Shown here piece after piece: positions 1 through 7,992 of a stretch of 64,000 nucleotides of DNA. Position numbers and translations under genes: made by a program. Numbering within the stretch: position 1 is the first letter of the stretch; each line of letters starts with the position of its first letter. The notes under the pieces are model-generated. The model was given only the letters and a program-made list of their open reading frames with translations. It was not told the DNA's origin and did not search any database. This DNA comes from Nesterenkonia sp. Act20 (GTDB taxonomy: Bacteria > Actinomycetota > Actinomycetes > Actinomycetales > Micrococcaceae), in assembly GCF_019173455.1 (NCBI RefSeq), contig NZ_JADPQH010000001.1:1456391-1520390 (forward strand). The letters are read 5' to 3'.

Positions 1-269
1 TCGAAGGCGCGCATCAAGATGTTCGCTCGTTCCCGCGGCGCCATCGCCGCGAGTCCGGGCTGGGCGGCCTCGGCTGCCTTCAACGCGTCCCATCCGTCCT
101 GCTCGGAGGCGTCGGCGACGGTGCAGAGCGGCTTGCCGGTGGAGGGGTCGATGACCTCCAAGGTGGCCTTGCCCTCGGCGTCCACCCACTCTCCATTGAT
201 GTAGAGCTGCTTCGGCACAGCCTGGATCAGGCTGGCCTCGCGTTCCGCAGTGATGGTCTGTTCTGCCAT
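1..269 (-). CDS. gabD: Succinate-semialdehyde dehydrogenase, N-terminal part (cut by window edge)
   Basis: The first 89 residues read as the start of an NAD(P)-dependent aldehyde dehydrogenase: the beta-strand motif LYINGEWVDA is followed by VIDPSTGKPLCTVADAS, then the region preceding the Rossmann fold. The catalytic Cys and Glu lie outside the window. The ATG at 269 follows a near-perfect ribosome site (GAGGAGGACAC). It is divergent from gabT, which suggests the GABA shunt: GabT makes succinate semialdehyde and this enzyme oxidises it to succinate. The family is clear; the exact substrate rests on the neighbour. Confidence 0.8.
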   Translation of the reverse strand, partial: MAEQTITAEREASLIQAVPKQLYINGEWVDAEGKATLEVIDPSTGKPLCTVADASEQDGWDALKAAEAAQPGLAAMAPRERANILMRAF

Positions 270-382
270 GTGTCCTCCTCAAGAGGTGTACCGGGCGTCG
301 GTGGGCCTGCTCGCTCAGCCTACGCCGCCCGCCTGCCCGGGTCATCCGGGTTGTTCGGGTTGCGTCAGCGGTTCGAATGACA

Positions 383-410
383 CCGGCGGGTCACGCTGCG
401 CCGGCGGGTC
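383..410. repeat. Direct repeat in the gabD-gabT intergenic region
   Basis: CCGGCGGGTC occurs at 383-392 and again at 401-410, an 18-bp period, in the 229-bp divergent promoter region between gabD and gabT. It could be a pair of regulator half-sites on one face of the helix. No regulator gene is adjacent, so this is only a candidate. Confidence 0.3.
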
Positions 411-498
411 CTGGTCACCTGCTGCACTGGTCATGTGCCGCTATGCGCGCTAGCCTAGTCCGGACGCAAGATTGTCAACAATCCGAAAGGTGCACACG

Positions 499-1797
499 AT
501 GGCGACCCTCTCCCCCCTCCTGAAGCAGGCAACTCCCGTGGTCGCGACACGGGGTGAGGGAGTGTGGCTCTACGACGAGTCCGGGCAGCCGCACCTCGAC
601 TTCACCGCAGGCATCGGCGTGACGAGCACCGGACACTGCCACCCGCGGGTGGTCGCCGCGGCGCAGGAGCAGGTCGGTCAGCTCATCCATGGCCAGTACA
701 CGACGATCATGCATCAGCCCCTGCTCCAGCTCACCGAGAAGCTCTCCGAGGTGCTGCCGGTCGGCCTGGACTCCGTCTTCTTCTCCAACTCCGGATCCGA
801 GGCTGCCGAGGCCGCCCTGCGGCTCGCCCGCCAGGCCACCGGGCGTCCGAACATCGTGGTCTTCCAGGGCGGGTTCCACGGCCGCACGGTGGCCGCGGCA
901 TCGATGACCACCTCGGGCACCAAGTTCCGGGCAGGATTCAGCCCGCTGATGTCCGGGGTGATGGTCGCCCCGTTCCCGAACCCCAGCCACTACCGCGAGT
1001 ACGGCTGGGACCAGGAGCAGGCCACTGATTTCGCGCTCCATGAGCTGGACCTGCTGCTGCAGACGCAGTCGAATCCAGCAGACACCGCCGCCTTCATGGT
1101 GGAGCCGGTGCTCGGTGAGGGCGGCTACGTCCCGGGCAACGAGCGCTTCTTCGCGGGCCTGCGCGAACGGGCGGATCGGCACGGGATCCTGCTGATCGTC
1201 GACGAGGTGCAGACCGGATTCGGGCGCACCGGCAGGTTCTGGGGCCACGAGCACTTCAGCCCGGAGGGCGCCAAGCCGCTGGCGGACATCATGATGTTCG
1301 CCAAGGGCATCGCCTCCGGCTTCCCCATCTCCGGCATCGCGGCCTCGGCCGAGCTCATGGCCAAAGCCTGGCCGGGCTCGCAGGGAGGAACCTACGGCGC
1401 CAATGCGGTGGCCTGTGCCGCGGCGGTGGCGACGCTCGACGTGATCGCCGATGAGGGCCTGGTGGAGAACTCTGCCGTCCGCGGCGAGCAGCTCCGGGCG
1501 GGACTGCGCGAGGTGGCGGCGACCGCGAATGAGACCGCGGGCGCGCAGCGCATCGCCGAGGTGCGCGGACTCGGCCTGATGGTGGGCAACGAGTTCCGCG
1601 ACGCCCACGGCGCCCCCGATCCGGCCACCGCGACGGCGGTGCAGCAGGAGGCGGCGCGGCGCGGTCTGCTGCTGCTGATCTGCGGCTCCTGGGGCGAGGT
1701 GGTGCGCTTCATCCCCGCGCTGGTGGTCTCCGAATCCGAGGTGGACCAGGCTGTCGCACTGTGGTCAGAGTCGGTGAGCGCCGTCCTCGGCGGCTGA
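499..1797 (+). CDS. gabT: 4-aminobutyrate aminotransferase (class III, PLP-dependent)
   Basis: This 432-residue class-III aminotransferase would move the amino group of GABA to 2-oxoglutarate. Visible family features are GEGVWLYDESG near the N-terminus, the PLP-phosphate region FSNSGSEAAEAALRLAR, LIVDEVQTGFGRTG with the PLP-ring Asp, and FAKGIASGFPIS with the Schiff-base Lys. I chose the ATG at 499 because GAAAGG (485-490) sits 8 bases upstream; an in-frame TTG at 472 would add nine residues. The divergent gabD-type gene supports a GABA role, though ornithine or other omega-amino acids cannot be excluded from sequence. Confidence 0.85.
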   Translation: MATLSPLLKQATPVVATRGEGVWLYDESGQPHLDFTAGIGVTSTGHCHPRVVAAAQEQVGQLIHGQYTTIMHQPLLQLTEKLSEVLPVGLDSVFFSNSGSEAAEAALRLARQATGRPNIVVFQGGFHGRTVAAASMTTSGTKFRAGFSPLMSGVMVAPFPNPSHYREYGWDQEQATDFALHELDLLLQTQSNPADTAAFMVEPVLGEGGYVPGNERFFAGLRERADRHGILLIVDEVQTGFGRTGRFWGHEHFSPEGAKPLADIMMFAKGIASGFPISGIAASAELMAKAWPGSQGGTYGANAVACAAAVATLDVIADEGLVENSAVRGEQLRAGLREVAATANETAGAQRIAEVRGLGLMVGNEFRDAHGAPDPATATAVQQEAARRGLLLLICGSWGEVVRFIPALVVSESEVDQAVALWSESVSAVLGG

Positions 1798-1805
1798 GCC
1801 GCCGT

Positions 1806-1831
1806 ATCGCGAGTCAGGATCGCGAGCCAGG
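1806..1831. repeat. 13-bp tandem repeat between convergent genes
   Basis: ATCGCGAGTCAGG is followed immediately by ATCGCGAGCCAGG (one mismatch) in the short gap between the ends of gabT and the SGNH hydrolase gene. There is no evidence of function; it is probably local slippage. Confidence 0.4.
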
Positions 1832-1867
1832 AGCGCGACGCTCGCGCCGAGAGCTGAAGCCTGGGGA

Positions 1868-2659
1868 CTACCAGACCCTGGAGGTGAGCCGCGGGTACTT
1901 CGGGGACATGTCATCCCCGGAGGAGGTGCCGGTGACCCGGCGCTTCAGCCACGGGTAGAGGTAGTCGCGGGTCCAGGTCACCTCACCCATGAGCCGCTCC
2001 GGCAGCGAGGCCACCGGGGACTCCTCGATCTCTGGATCCTCGATCTCATCCTTCTCGCCGAGCACCTGGAGCACCTTCTTGGCCATCAGCATGTGCCCGG
2101 CGATGCCCAGGTGCATGCGGTCCACATCCCAGTAGCGCCAGTCCTGGAACTCTCGCATATGCCAGAAGTCCACCAGGTCCAGCTCGAAGTCGGCGGCGAT
2201 CTTGCGCACATGCTCGTTGTAGATCGCCGTCCGGCCGCGGGTCGCCTTGAACAGCGGAGCCTGCCCGGAGTCGAACCCGGTGAAGAGCACCACGCGCGCG
2301 CCGGTGCTCATGAGCTTCTCCACGCCCCAGCGGTAGCGCTCCATGAGCGCATCGATGTTCACCGTGGGGCGCAGGATGTCGTTGCCGCCCGCGTAGACGG
2401 TGACAAGGGTCGGCTCCAGCCCGATCGCCGGGTCCAGCTGCTCGTCGAAGACCTGCTGCAGCTTCTTGCCCCGCACGGCGAGGTTTGCATAGCCCCAGGA
2501 GGAGTCATTGGATATCAGCTGACCGGCCACCCGGTCGGCCCAGCCGCGCACCCCGTTGGGGCTCGACGGATCAATGTCCGCCACGCCCTCGGTGAAGGAA
2601 TCCCCCATGGCAACGAATCGCTGCTGAAAGGGGCCGTCGAGTTGATCTGATGCGGACAT
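1868..2659 (-). CDS. SGNH/GDSL-family hydrolase
   Basis: 263 residues. Block I is GDSFTEG with the nucleophile Ser21, block II has Gly64 in AVRGKK, block III is YAGGND (Asn93), and block V is DRMHLGIAGH (Asp180, His183), so the catalytic set is complete. There is no signal peptide, so it is probably a cytoplasmic esterase or lipase-like hydrolase; the substrate is unknown. The start at 2659 has GGGAGG upstream; the frame stays open far upstream, but that stretch overlaps the neighbour and lacks homology-like features. The C-terminal ~60 residues beyond the fold (EWTRDYLYPWLKRR-like) resemble other actinobacterial members. Confidence 0.85.
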   Translation of the reverse strand: MSASDQLDGPFQQRFVAMGDSFTEGVADIDPSSPNGVRGWADRVAGQLISNDSSWGYANLAVRGKKLQQVFDEQLDPAIGLEPTLVTVYAGGNDILRPTVNIDALMERYRWGVEKLMSTGARVVLFTGFDSGQAPLFKATRGRTAIYNEHVRKIAADFELDLVDFWHMREFQDWRYWDVDRMHLGIAGHMLMAKKVLQVLGEKDEIEDPEIEESPVASLPERLMGEVTWTRDYLYPWLKRRVTGTSSGDDMSPKYPRLTSRVW

Positions 2660-2802
2660 TGAGCCCTCCCGTTCGCATACCGCTGTGCTTGTCTCACCAG
2701 CAACACTACCGGTGGGCAGTGCAGTACTGAACCCAGCGGGCTGAGCGGCCGGAGCCCCCCTGAAGCCCACGGTCCGAGGCTGACGCGGCAGCCTCGAGGG
2801 CC

Positions 2803-3936
2803 TCAGCGGTAGAGCGGGTTGGCTCCCGGAGGCTGCTCCGATTCGGCGATCGGTCCGGGAGCGGAACCCTCCCCGAAGGGTGAGCCGCCGAGGGCCTCGC
2901 GGCCGTGCTCGCTCAGCCAGTTCTCCAGGTCCGGTCCGGCCGGGACGATCTGGGTCGGGTTGATGTCTTCGTGAACCTCGTAGTAGTGGCGCTTGATCTG
3001 ATCGAAGTCCACCGTGTCGCCGAAGCCGGGGGTCTGGAAGAGGTCCCTGGCGTAGGCCCACAGGTTCGACATCTCGGAGAGCTTGTTCCGGTTGCATTTG
3101 AAGTGGCCGTGGTACACCGGGTCGAAGCGCACCAGTGTGGTGAAGAGCCGGACATCGGCTTCGGTGATGTGCTCACCCATCAGGTAGCGGCTGGACGCGA
3201 GGCGCTCCTCCAGCCAGTCCAAGGCGGTGAAGAGCCGGTCGTAGGCCTCTTGGTAGGCGCTCTGCGACCCGGCGAAGCCTGCCCGGTAGACGCCGTTGTT
3301 GACCTCGGTGAAGATCCGCTTGATCACCGGAAGCATCTCCTCGATCTTGTCCTCGGGGAGCAGATCCGGTGCGCCCGCGCGGTGATGCTCGCGCCACTGG
3401 GTGGAGAGGTCGAAGGTCAGCTGCGGATAGTTGTTGGTGACCACCCCGCCGGAGGGCACATCCACCAGCGCCGGGACCGTGATTCCGCGGGGGTAGTCGG
3501 GGAAGCGGGCGAAATAGTTCTCCTGCAGCCGTTCGGTGCCGAGAACCGGGTCCACCCCGCCGTCGTCCAGGTCGAAGGTCCAGGAGCGTGCGTCATGCGT
3601 GGGCCCGGGAGTTCCCAGCGAGATCGCGTCCTCGAGGCCGAGCAGGCGGCGGACGATGATCGAGCGGTGCGCCCAGGGGCAGGCGCGCGCGGCGACGAGG
3701 CGATACCGTCCGGGCTCCACCGGCCAGGCCTGACCTCCTTCGGTGAGGCCTGCTGCGCGAGGATCTCCGATCGAGGATGACTCCTCGGGAGAGGCAGCGC
3801 GCGCAGCCTCCGGGTCTGCGACGACGCGATCCTCGATGTAATTGGTGTCCCGGGTGAACTCGCCTCCGGTCACGTATGCACCCTTCGTGGAGTGCGCGGT
3901 GCCTGCTGTCTTCTTCGGTTCGCTGTTCTCGGCCAT
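2803..3936 (-). CDS. Glutathionyl-hydroquinone reductase-like / Xi-class glutathione S-transferase
   Basis: 377 residues with the Xi-class redox motif RACPWAH (Cys86) in the thioredoxin-like N-terminal half, and a long alpha-helical C-terminal half containing TLVRFDPVYHGHFKCN, typical of the YqjG/ECM4 family. In proteobacteria these enzymes reduce glutathionyl-hydroquinones. Actinobacteria usually use mycothiol, so the thiol used here is uncertain. A TAGTCT -10 box ends six bases before the ATG, which suggests leaderless transcription. It is divergent from the MBL-fold gene. Confidence 0.8.
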   Translation of the reverse strand: MAENSEPKKTAGTAHSTKGAYVTGGEFTRDTNYIEDRVVADPEAARAASPEESSSIGDPRAAGLTEGGQAWPVEPGRYRLVAARACPWAHRSIIVRRLLGLEDAISLGTPGPTHDARSWTFDLDDGGVDPVLGTERLQENYFARFPDYPRGITVPALVDVPSGGVVTNNYPQLTFDLSTQWREHHRAGAPDLLPEDKIEEMLPVIKRIFTEVNNGVYRAGFAGSQSAYQEAYDRLFTALDWLEERLASSRYLMGEHITEADVRLFTTLVRFDPVYHGHFKCNRNKLSEMSNLWAYARDLFQTPGFGDTVDFDQIKRHYYEVHEDINPTQIVPAGPDLENWLSEHGREALGGSPFGEGSAPGPIAESEQPPGANPLYR

Positions 3937-3942
3937 GGGCTC

Positions 3943-3948
3943 AGACTA
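3943..3948 (-). promoter_or_regulatory. -10 box for the GST gene (leaderless)
   Basis: On the minus strand TAGTCT is followed by six bases and then the ATG at 3936, so transcription would begin at or next to the start codon. Confidence 0.5.
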
Positions 3949-3993
3949 CGCGTCTGGAACTGGCGGGACGGGTGCGCCTGGCGCCCGCATCGG

Positions 3994-3999
3994 TAGGCT
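3994..3999 (+). promoter_or_regulatory. -10 box for the MBL-fold gene (leaderless)
   Basis: TAGGCT, six bases, then the ATG at 4006. It decides between ATG 4006 and the GTG two codons upstream, because the transcript would start at 4006. Confidence 0.5.
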
Positions 4000-4005
4000 G
4001 TGCCC

Positions 4006-4824
4006 ATGCCTGAGGCGAGACCAGTGAAGCGGATCACCTGTGACAACCCTTCTCCCATGACGCTGCAGGGGACCAACACCTACGTCCTCGGCGGCGAGGA
4101 GGCCTCCGAGGCGATCATCGTGGACCCCGGGCCGGCGGATCACCCGGCGCATCTGGCACAGGTGCGCGGCGCCGTCGGCTCTCGAACGGTGACCCAGATC
4201 CTGGTCACACACCGTCACACCGACCACACCGGTGCCGCTGCCGAGTTCAGCGAGGCCTTCGCCGCGCCGGTCCGCGGTCACGACGGCGCGCAGTGTCTCG
4301 CCCTCGATTCCTCACCTGCGGCTCCGCTCACCGACGGAGAGGTGCTGGACCTCGGCAGTCTGCGCCTTCAGGTGCTGCACACCCCCGGCCACACCTCGGA
4401 TTCGGTGAGTCTGTGGCTGCGCGATGAGACTCGGGCAGAGGCCGAGGCGATGATCACCGGGGACACGATCCTGGGTGAGGGCACCACCATGCTGGACCAT
4501 CCCGACGGCACCCTCACCGACTATCTGCACAGCCTCGAACGCCTGCGCCGGTACACCGCGGCCCGCCTGCTGCCGGCCCACGGCCCGGAGCAGGACAGCG
4601 TGGCAGCTGTCGCCGAGCGCTATCTGGAGCACCGGCTTCAGCGGCTGGACCAGGTGCGCGGCCTGCTGCGCGCCGCGGACCGTGCCGAGACAGACATCAG
4701 CGCCGCGACGCTGGGGGAGATGATCTACGGGGAACGCAGCGGACTCCCCGCAGGCATCACCACCAAGATCGCGGCGGCGCAGCTGGATCACCTGCAGCGA
4801 TTGGGCGAGCTGGGCCCGCGCTAG
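4006..4824 (+). CDS. MBL-fold metallo-hydrolase (LACTB2-like)
   Basis: 272 residues. The zinc-binding motif THRHTDH (His69, His71, Asp73, His74) is intact. It is followed by the metal ligands in HTPGHTSD, ITGDTILG and LLPAHG, as in beta-lactamase-like protein 2 hydrolases. The last ~70 residues (YLEHRLQRLDQVRGLL onward) look like the winged-helix tail of that group, some members of which are nucleases. The substrate cannot be read from the sequence. It has no ribosome site and appears leaderless. Confidence 0.8.
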   Translation: MPEARPVKRITCDNPSPMTLQGTNTYVLGGEEASEAIIVDPGPADHPAHLAQVRGAVGSRTVTQILVTHRHTDHTGAAAEFSEAFAAPVRGHDGAQCLALDSSPAAPLTDGEVLDLGSLRLQVLHTPGHTSDSVSLWLRDETRAEAEAMITGDTILGEGTTMLDHPDGTLTDYLHSLERLRRYTAARLLPAHGPEQDSVAAVAERYLEHRLQRLDQVRGLLRAADRAETDISAATLGEMIYGERSGLPAGITTKIAAAQLDHLQRLGELGPR

Positions 4825-4839
4825 AGCACCTCGGTGCTC
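4824..4839. terminator. Short hairpin between convergent genes
   Basis: GAGCACC and GGTGCTC form a 6-7 bp stem starting at the MBL-gene stop codon. No T-run follows on either strand, so termination here would be weak or factor-aided. Confidence 0.35.
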
Positions 4840-4852
4840 GGCGATCCTGAGG

Positions 4853-5257
4853 CTAGAAGGGCCGTTTGATCGGGCCCGACTCCGTCCAGCTGATCGAGTC
4901 CACCACGATCCCTTCCGCGTTGAGGTAGTCCACCAGAGCCGAGGCCGCCGAGTTCAGCCGCGCGAAGGCATCGGGACTGGACCCTGCCACACCGGCGGCG
5001 TAGAGCGAGAGCGCCAGTGCACGTCGGCCGCGCGCATCGATGACCTGTTCCTTCACCACGGCAAGCTGACCATCCGTGACGCCGACGACGGGGCTCCCAT
5101 CGAGGTCCTCGCGGAAGGGGTCCATGAACCCCGTGATCTCTTCCACGGCGTCGTCGACAGCGATCAGGTCTCCTGCCACGATCTCTGCCTGCAGGACTGC
5201 CCATTCATCGGCGCCCAGCGGACGGCCTCCCCACGCGGGGCGTCTCTTCCAGCGCAC
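4853..5257 (-). CDS. Hypothetical protein, 134 aa
   Basis: A small acidic protein with no membrane segment. It starts KRRPAWGGRPLGADEWAVLQ (after MRW) and is largely helical by composition. The GTG at 5257 has a strong ribosome site (AGGAGG, five bases away), which fixes the start and makes the gene credible despite its length. I recognise no family. It is convergent with the MBL gene and divergent from the SDR gene. Confidence 0.65.
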   Translation of the reverse strand: MRWKRRPAWGGRPLGADEWAVLQAEIVAGDLIAVDDAVEEITGFMDPFREDLDGSPVVGVTDGQLAVVKEQVIDARGRRALALSLYAAGVAGSSPDAFARLNSAASALVDYLNAEGIVVDSISWTESGPIKRPF

Positions 5258-5361
5258 TGATCCTCCTGACGGGTCCGACTCGATGGCCGCAGATCCGGGC
5301 TTCTCCGGAAAGTCTGAATAGACCCTGAACAATACTGGACCCGCTGCACATCTGGGCACTC

Positions 5362-5367
5362 TAGGAT
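5362..5367 (+). promoter_or_regulatory. -10 box for the SDR gene (leaderless)
   Basis: TAGGAT followed by seven bases and the ATG at 5375. Confidence 0.45.
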
Positions 5368-5374
5368 AGCCAGC

Positions 5375-6313
5375 ATGAGCAACCACACGGCTGTCATCAC
5401 CGGTTCCACCGCCGGCCTCGGCGCTGCGTTCGCACGTCAGCTGGCCGCCCAGGGGTACGACCTGGTCCTGGTCGCGCGCGACGGCGACAGGCTGCGGATG
5501 CAGGCGGAGTCGATGTCCTCGCAATATGGCGTGGGGACCTCCGTGATCGTGGCCGACCTGGTCACCGACGACGGCGTGGCGGCGGTCCAGGAGCGCCTGG
5601 CCGACCGTGCGCACCCAGTCCACCTGCTGGTGAACAACGCGGGGCACGGACTGGCCACTGACTTCATCGACTCCGACCTCGAGGATGAGCGCAAGCTTCT
5701 GCGCCTGCACGTGCAGACCACGCTCGAGCTCTCCCACACTGCGGCGACCGCCATGGCCCGGCGGCGCGGCGGGCGCATCATCAACGTGGCGTCGGTGGCG
5801 GGATACACCCCCACCGGGACCTACTCGGCGGCGAAGTCCTGGGTGATCAACTTCTCCAAAGGCCTGCACAGCCAGCTCCGCTCCCGCGGGGTGACCGTGA
5901 CGGCCCTGCTGCCGGGTCTGGTGCGGACCGAGTTCCACCAGCGCTCTGGCATCACCGTCAAGGCCGCAAAACGCTGGATGTGGCTGGACGCCGACGACGT
6001 CGTGCGCGAGGCGCTGACCGCCAATGCTCAGGGCGCTGCCATCTGCGTTCCGGCGCGCAGCTATCAGATGCTCACCGCGGGACTGCGGTTCATGCCGGAT
6101 TCGATGGTGCAGTGGGCCGTCGACAAACGGACCGGCGACTCAGGAAGCGGCGAGTCGGCGGCTCCCGGGGTGGAGTACGGCACTTCTGCCGACGGCACCG
6201 CAGAGCCCACCACGGAAGCCATCAACACCGTGGACGCCTATAAGGCGGCGAAGGCCAAGAGCGCGTCAAAGGCCAGCAAGGGCCGAGCCACCCCACCGCC
6301 CCCGCCGGCCTGA
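5375..6313 (+). CDS. Short-chain dehydrogenase/reductase
   Basis: 312 residues. The Rossmann nucleotide loop TGSTAGLGAAFA is at residues 8-19, NNAGHG follows strand 4, the catalytic Ser is in NVASVAGY, and YSAAK supplies Tyr and Lys. This is a classical SDR of the ketoacyl-reductase-like type (COG0300). The core ends near residue 240; the remaining ~70 residues are a low-complexity Ala/Lys/Pro tail ending PPPPPA, unusual for the family. The substrate is unknown. Confidence 0.8.
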   Translation: MSNHTAVITGSTAGLGAAFARQLAAQGYDLVLVARDGDRLRMQAESMSSQYGVGTSVIVADLVTDDGVAAVQERLADRAHPVHLLVNNAGHGLATDFIDSDLEDERKLLRLHVQTTLELSHTAATAMARRRGGRIINVASVAGYTPTGTYSAAKSWVINFSKGLHSQLRSRGVTVTALLPGLVRTEFHQRSGITVKAAKRWMWLDADDVVREALTANAQGAAICVPARSYQMLTAGLRFMPDSMVQWAVDKRTGDSGSGESAAPGVEYGTSADGTAEPTTEAINTVDAYKAAKAKSASKASKGRATPPPPPA

Positions 6314-6345
6314 GGTCCTGAGAGCCTGAGGTCCTGAGAGCCTGA
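6314..6345. repeat. Two tandem 16-bp repeats between convergent genes
   Basis: GGTCCTGAGAGCCTGA is repeated exactly at 6314-6329 and 6330-6345, followed by GCCTCAGCCTCAGC. The CTGAG/CTCAG complementarity allows short hairpins that could serve as a terminator for the SDR and mechanosensitive-channel genes. Confidence 0.5.
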
Positions 6346-6354
6346 GCCTCAGCC

Positions 6355-7875
6355 TCAGCGCGGCGGTGCCGGCTCGCCGGGCCGGCGGGTGGCTGCCGCC
6401 GAGAAGGTCTCCTCCTCGGCGTTCACCTTCTTCTCCACGTCCTCAGCATTGGCAGTCCCGTCCGCCTCGATCTCACTGCGGTCCTCCTGGCGTTCCATCC
6501 GCTCGCGGTAGGCGCTTTCGCCGGGGCCGGAGAATTCCCGGTTGCGCTGCACCGCGGCGATCGATCCGGTGAACACCGAGGCGCCTTCTCCCGCCTGCGT
6601 GACGGGCTGGGAGTCAACGCTGGAGTCCACCACCCCCACCTTGCCGGTGCTGACGGGGTCGGGTGTCTTCACCAGCGCCTCCTCGTTGCTGAGCAGCATG
6701 CGCTGGGTGAAGACCGCATAGGGATGCTCTGCGCGGAGGTAGTTCACCAGGTCCTCGCGGATGAGGCAGCGCAGATCCCATAGCTCCCCGGAGTTGCGCG
6801 CTGACACGACGACCCGGGCCTTGACCATCCCGCCCACTGCGTCGGTGACCTGCAAGGAGTAGTCACGTCCGTCCCACAGCTCCGCAGAGTCCAGCAGTCG
6901 CTTCAGCCGGGCGCGCAGCGGGTCCATCGGCACCCTCCAGTCCACGTCGAGCTCCACCGTGCCGAGAATCTCGGTGCCCACCCGCGTCCAGTTCTCGAAG
7001 GGGGTCGCCACGAAGTAGCTGGAGGGGTAGATGAACCGGCGCTCGTCCCAAGATTTGATCACCACGGCGGTCAGCGTGATGTCTTCCACGGAGCCATAGT
7101 TCCCTTCCACCACCACCACGTCGCCCGCACGGATGGAGTCGGTGAAGGCCAGCTGGATGCCCGCGAAGACGTTGGTGAGCACAGACTGCATGGCCAGGCC
7201 CACCACCACGGAGGCCACGCCCGCCGAGGCGAGGAGCCCCGCACCGAGCGTGCGCACCTGAGGGATCATGAGCAGGATCGCCGCCACCGCCAGGGTGATG
7301 ATCACCGCGGTCAGGATTCGGCGGATCAGTGAGACCTGGGTGGAGAGACGGCGCCCCCGCCGATCCTCGACGTCCAGCTCGCCATCGACATACCCGATGT
7401 ACTGAGACTGGATCATGGCTTCGGCGATCCGCACGATCCGCAGGGCCCACCAGGCGACTCCGATGACCACCGCCACCAGCAGAGCGAAGGAGACCGGGGG
7501 GAACCACTCGGTGGCTTCGGCGGTGATCCGCAGCGTCAGCCACGAGCCGATCAGCACGAGCGTGATGAACAGCGGGGTTCGGGTGCGGTTGATCGCGTGC
7601 TTCACATGGTCGTTGTTCCGGAAGATCTGCTTCAGGACCATCGAGGAAAGAATCGTGACCGCCAGTGCGACCACCACCGCCAGTGCGATCCCTGTGAGGA
7701 TGCCGAAGACCGGCCCCTGCTGGTAGAGCAGGCTCTCCACGCCGTCGGGCACGCTGTCCTCGACCACTTCGTCCACTCCCCCGGTGGGCTCGCCCTCGCC
7801 GGGTGCGGCACCGAGGATCTGGGGCACAGTGTGCGCCCATGGCGTTGAGAAGATATCCATGAGGGAAAAGGCCAT
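6355..7875 (-). CDS. MscS-family mechanosensitive ion channel
   Basis: About 506 residues. After an extracytoplasmic N-terminus there are four to five hydrophobic segments (for example FGILTGIALAVVVALAVTIL, VSFALLVAVVIGVAWWALRI and the pore-lining TLGAGLLASAGVASVVVGLA). The MscS beta-domain signature VVVEGNYGSVEDITLTAVV follows, then a soluble alpha/beta domain with WTRVGTEILGTVELDVDWRV. The last ~110 residues are a charged, probably disordered tail. Its role would be release of solutes on hypo-osmotic shock. ATGs at 7887, 7884, 7875 and 7860 are possible; I prefer 7875, which has a CATGAT box seven bases upstream. Confidence 0.75.
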   Translation of the reverse strand: MAFSLMDIFSTPWAHTVPQILGAAPGEGEPTGGVDEVVEDSVPDGVESLLYQQGPVFGILTGIALAVVVALAVTILSSMVLKQIFRNNDHVKHAINRTRTPLFITLVLIGSWLTLRITAEATEWFPPVSFALLVAVVIGVAWWALRIVRIAEAMIQSQYIGYVDGELDVEDRRGRRLSTQVSLIRRILTAVIITLAVAAILLMIPQVRTLGAGLLASAGVASVVVGLAMQSVLTNVFAGIQLAFTDSIRAGDVVVVEGNYGSVEDITLTAVVIKSWDERRFIYPSSYFVATPFENWTRVGTEILGTVELDVDWRVPMDPLRARLKRLLDSAELWDGRDYSLQVTDAVGGMVKARVVVSARNSGELWDLRCLIREDLVNYLRAEHPYAVFTQRMLLSNEEALVKTPDPVSTGKVGVVDSSVDSQPVTQAGEGASVFTGSIAAVQRNREFSGPGESAYRERMERQEDRSEIEADGTANAEDVEKKVNAEEETFSAAATRRPGEPAPPR

Positions 7876-7992
7876 GGCCAGCATCATGCCACGGGCTTCT
7901 GAATGGCTACTGAGATCTCCCCGCGCGTCCGGTGTGTGGGCTCTCACGTCACGAAGTGGGCAACAACGTGCGCCAGTGGAGACAATGGGGAG

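Noticed and set aside
2660-3097. An N-terminal extension of the SGNH hydrolase
   Set aside because: The open frame continues upstream but overlaps the GST gene; the ATG at 2659 has a good ribosome site and the conserved N-terminus follows it.
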